NCBI RefSeq assembly: GCF_014280935.1
Contig: NZ_JACLZI010000034.1
Span: 18,366-82,365 of the forward strand
DNA: 64,000 nt
Direction of reading: 5' to 3'
Source: Aquibacillus kalidii
GTDB lineage: Bacteria; Bacillota; Bacilli; Bacillales; Amphibacillaceae
Shown here one piece after another: positions 63,914 to 64,000 of the stretch. The translations under genes were made by a program, and so were the position numbers. How positions within the stretch are numbered: the stretch's first letter is position 1; each line of letters opens with the position of its first letter. The notes below the pieces were generated by a model that was not told the origin of the DNA, did no database searches, and saw nothing but the letters and a program-made list of their open reading frames with translations.

Positions 63914-64000
63914 GCCTAGCGGCGTCCTACTCTCGCAGGGGCAAAGCCCCAACTACCATGGGCGCTGAAGAGCTTAACTACTGTGTTCGGCATGGGAACA
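63914..64000 (-). rRNA. rrf: 5S ribosomal RNA, 5' part beyond the window
   Basis: The minus strand reads GTTCCCATGCCGAACACAGT, AGTTAAGCTCTTCAGCGCCC, ATGGTAGTTGGGG and GAGAGTAGGACGCCGCTAGGC, the conserved body and 3' end of Bacillus-type 5S rRNA. About 87 of 115-117 bases are in the window. Confidence 0.97.

Overview
The window is low-GC Firmicute DNA, most likely from an endospore-forming member of the Bacillaceae (Oceanobacillus/Virgibacillus-like is a guess). The reasons are the strong AGGAGG-type ribosome binding sites, common TTG/GTG starts, T-box, purine and preQ1 leaders, the spore-cortex hydrolase cwlJ and a CotF-type spore coat relic. No prophage, intact insertion sequence, CRISPR array or tRNA was seen. 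The right edge runs into a 5S rRNA gene read leftward, with its terminator, so an rRNA operon lies just beyond position 64000.

Layout. Positions 1-2006: an uncharacterised minus-strand membrane cluster with a secreted Asn/Ser-rich coiled-coil protein, a frameshifted di-haem cytochrome b and two small Met-rich two-span membrane proteins. 2338-5352: a molybdate transport operon with an unusual ModC-ModA fusion and a rhodanese. 5.7-13.9 kb: a lipoprotein with a duplicated domain, SelO, a PCYCGC lipoprotein, an M3 oligoendopeptidase, an esterase and a purine permease behind a guanine-type riboswitch. 14-19 kb: a dead coat gene, small ORFs, acetyltransferases and an EamA exporter. 19-21 kb: queCDE under a preQ1-I riboswitch. 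21-31.6 kb: HAD phosphatase, malate:quinone oxidoreductase, SAP protein, two Nudix hydrolases, a DHOD-like/membrane fusion and GNAT enzymes. 31.8-34.4 kb: cadCA metal resistance, in which the cadA reading frame carries a TGA at the first Cys of its CxxC motif. 34.5-44 kb: small hypothetical genes and many decayed ones. 44.5-50.8 kb: a MetRS and, further on, an MFS exporter, each behind its own T-box leader. 51.5-54.4 kb: an orphan LacI regulator, a CPBP protease and a HAD hydrolase. 54.6-63.7 kb: a nitrate-respiration operon (haemerythrin, two small unknown genes, narGHJI) followed by a NarK-PAS fusion.

How the genes fit together. Nitrate reductase needs molybdenum cofactor, so the mod operon is functionally linked to nar although about 50 kb away. 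The cytochrome b at the left edge and Mqo also feed or use the quinone pool. Regulation is mostly by RNA leaders: guanine riboswitch with an ON-type layout, preQ1-I riboswitch, and Met and apparent Gln (or Asn) T-boxes.

The window is rich in broken genes: two one-base losses in poly-A runs, nonsense codons in a hydrolase and possibly cadA, a coat gene with three stops, and truncated oligoendopeptidase, VanZ, hydrolase and TrkA-C relics. This is either real decay or, for the homopolymer cases, residual sequencing error; raw reads would decide. All functional calls are from reading the sequence and recalling families; no database search was run.
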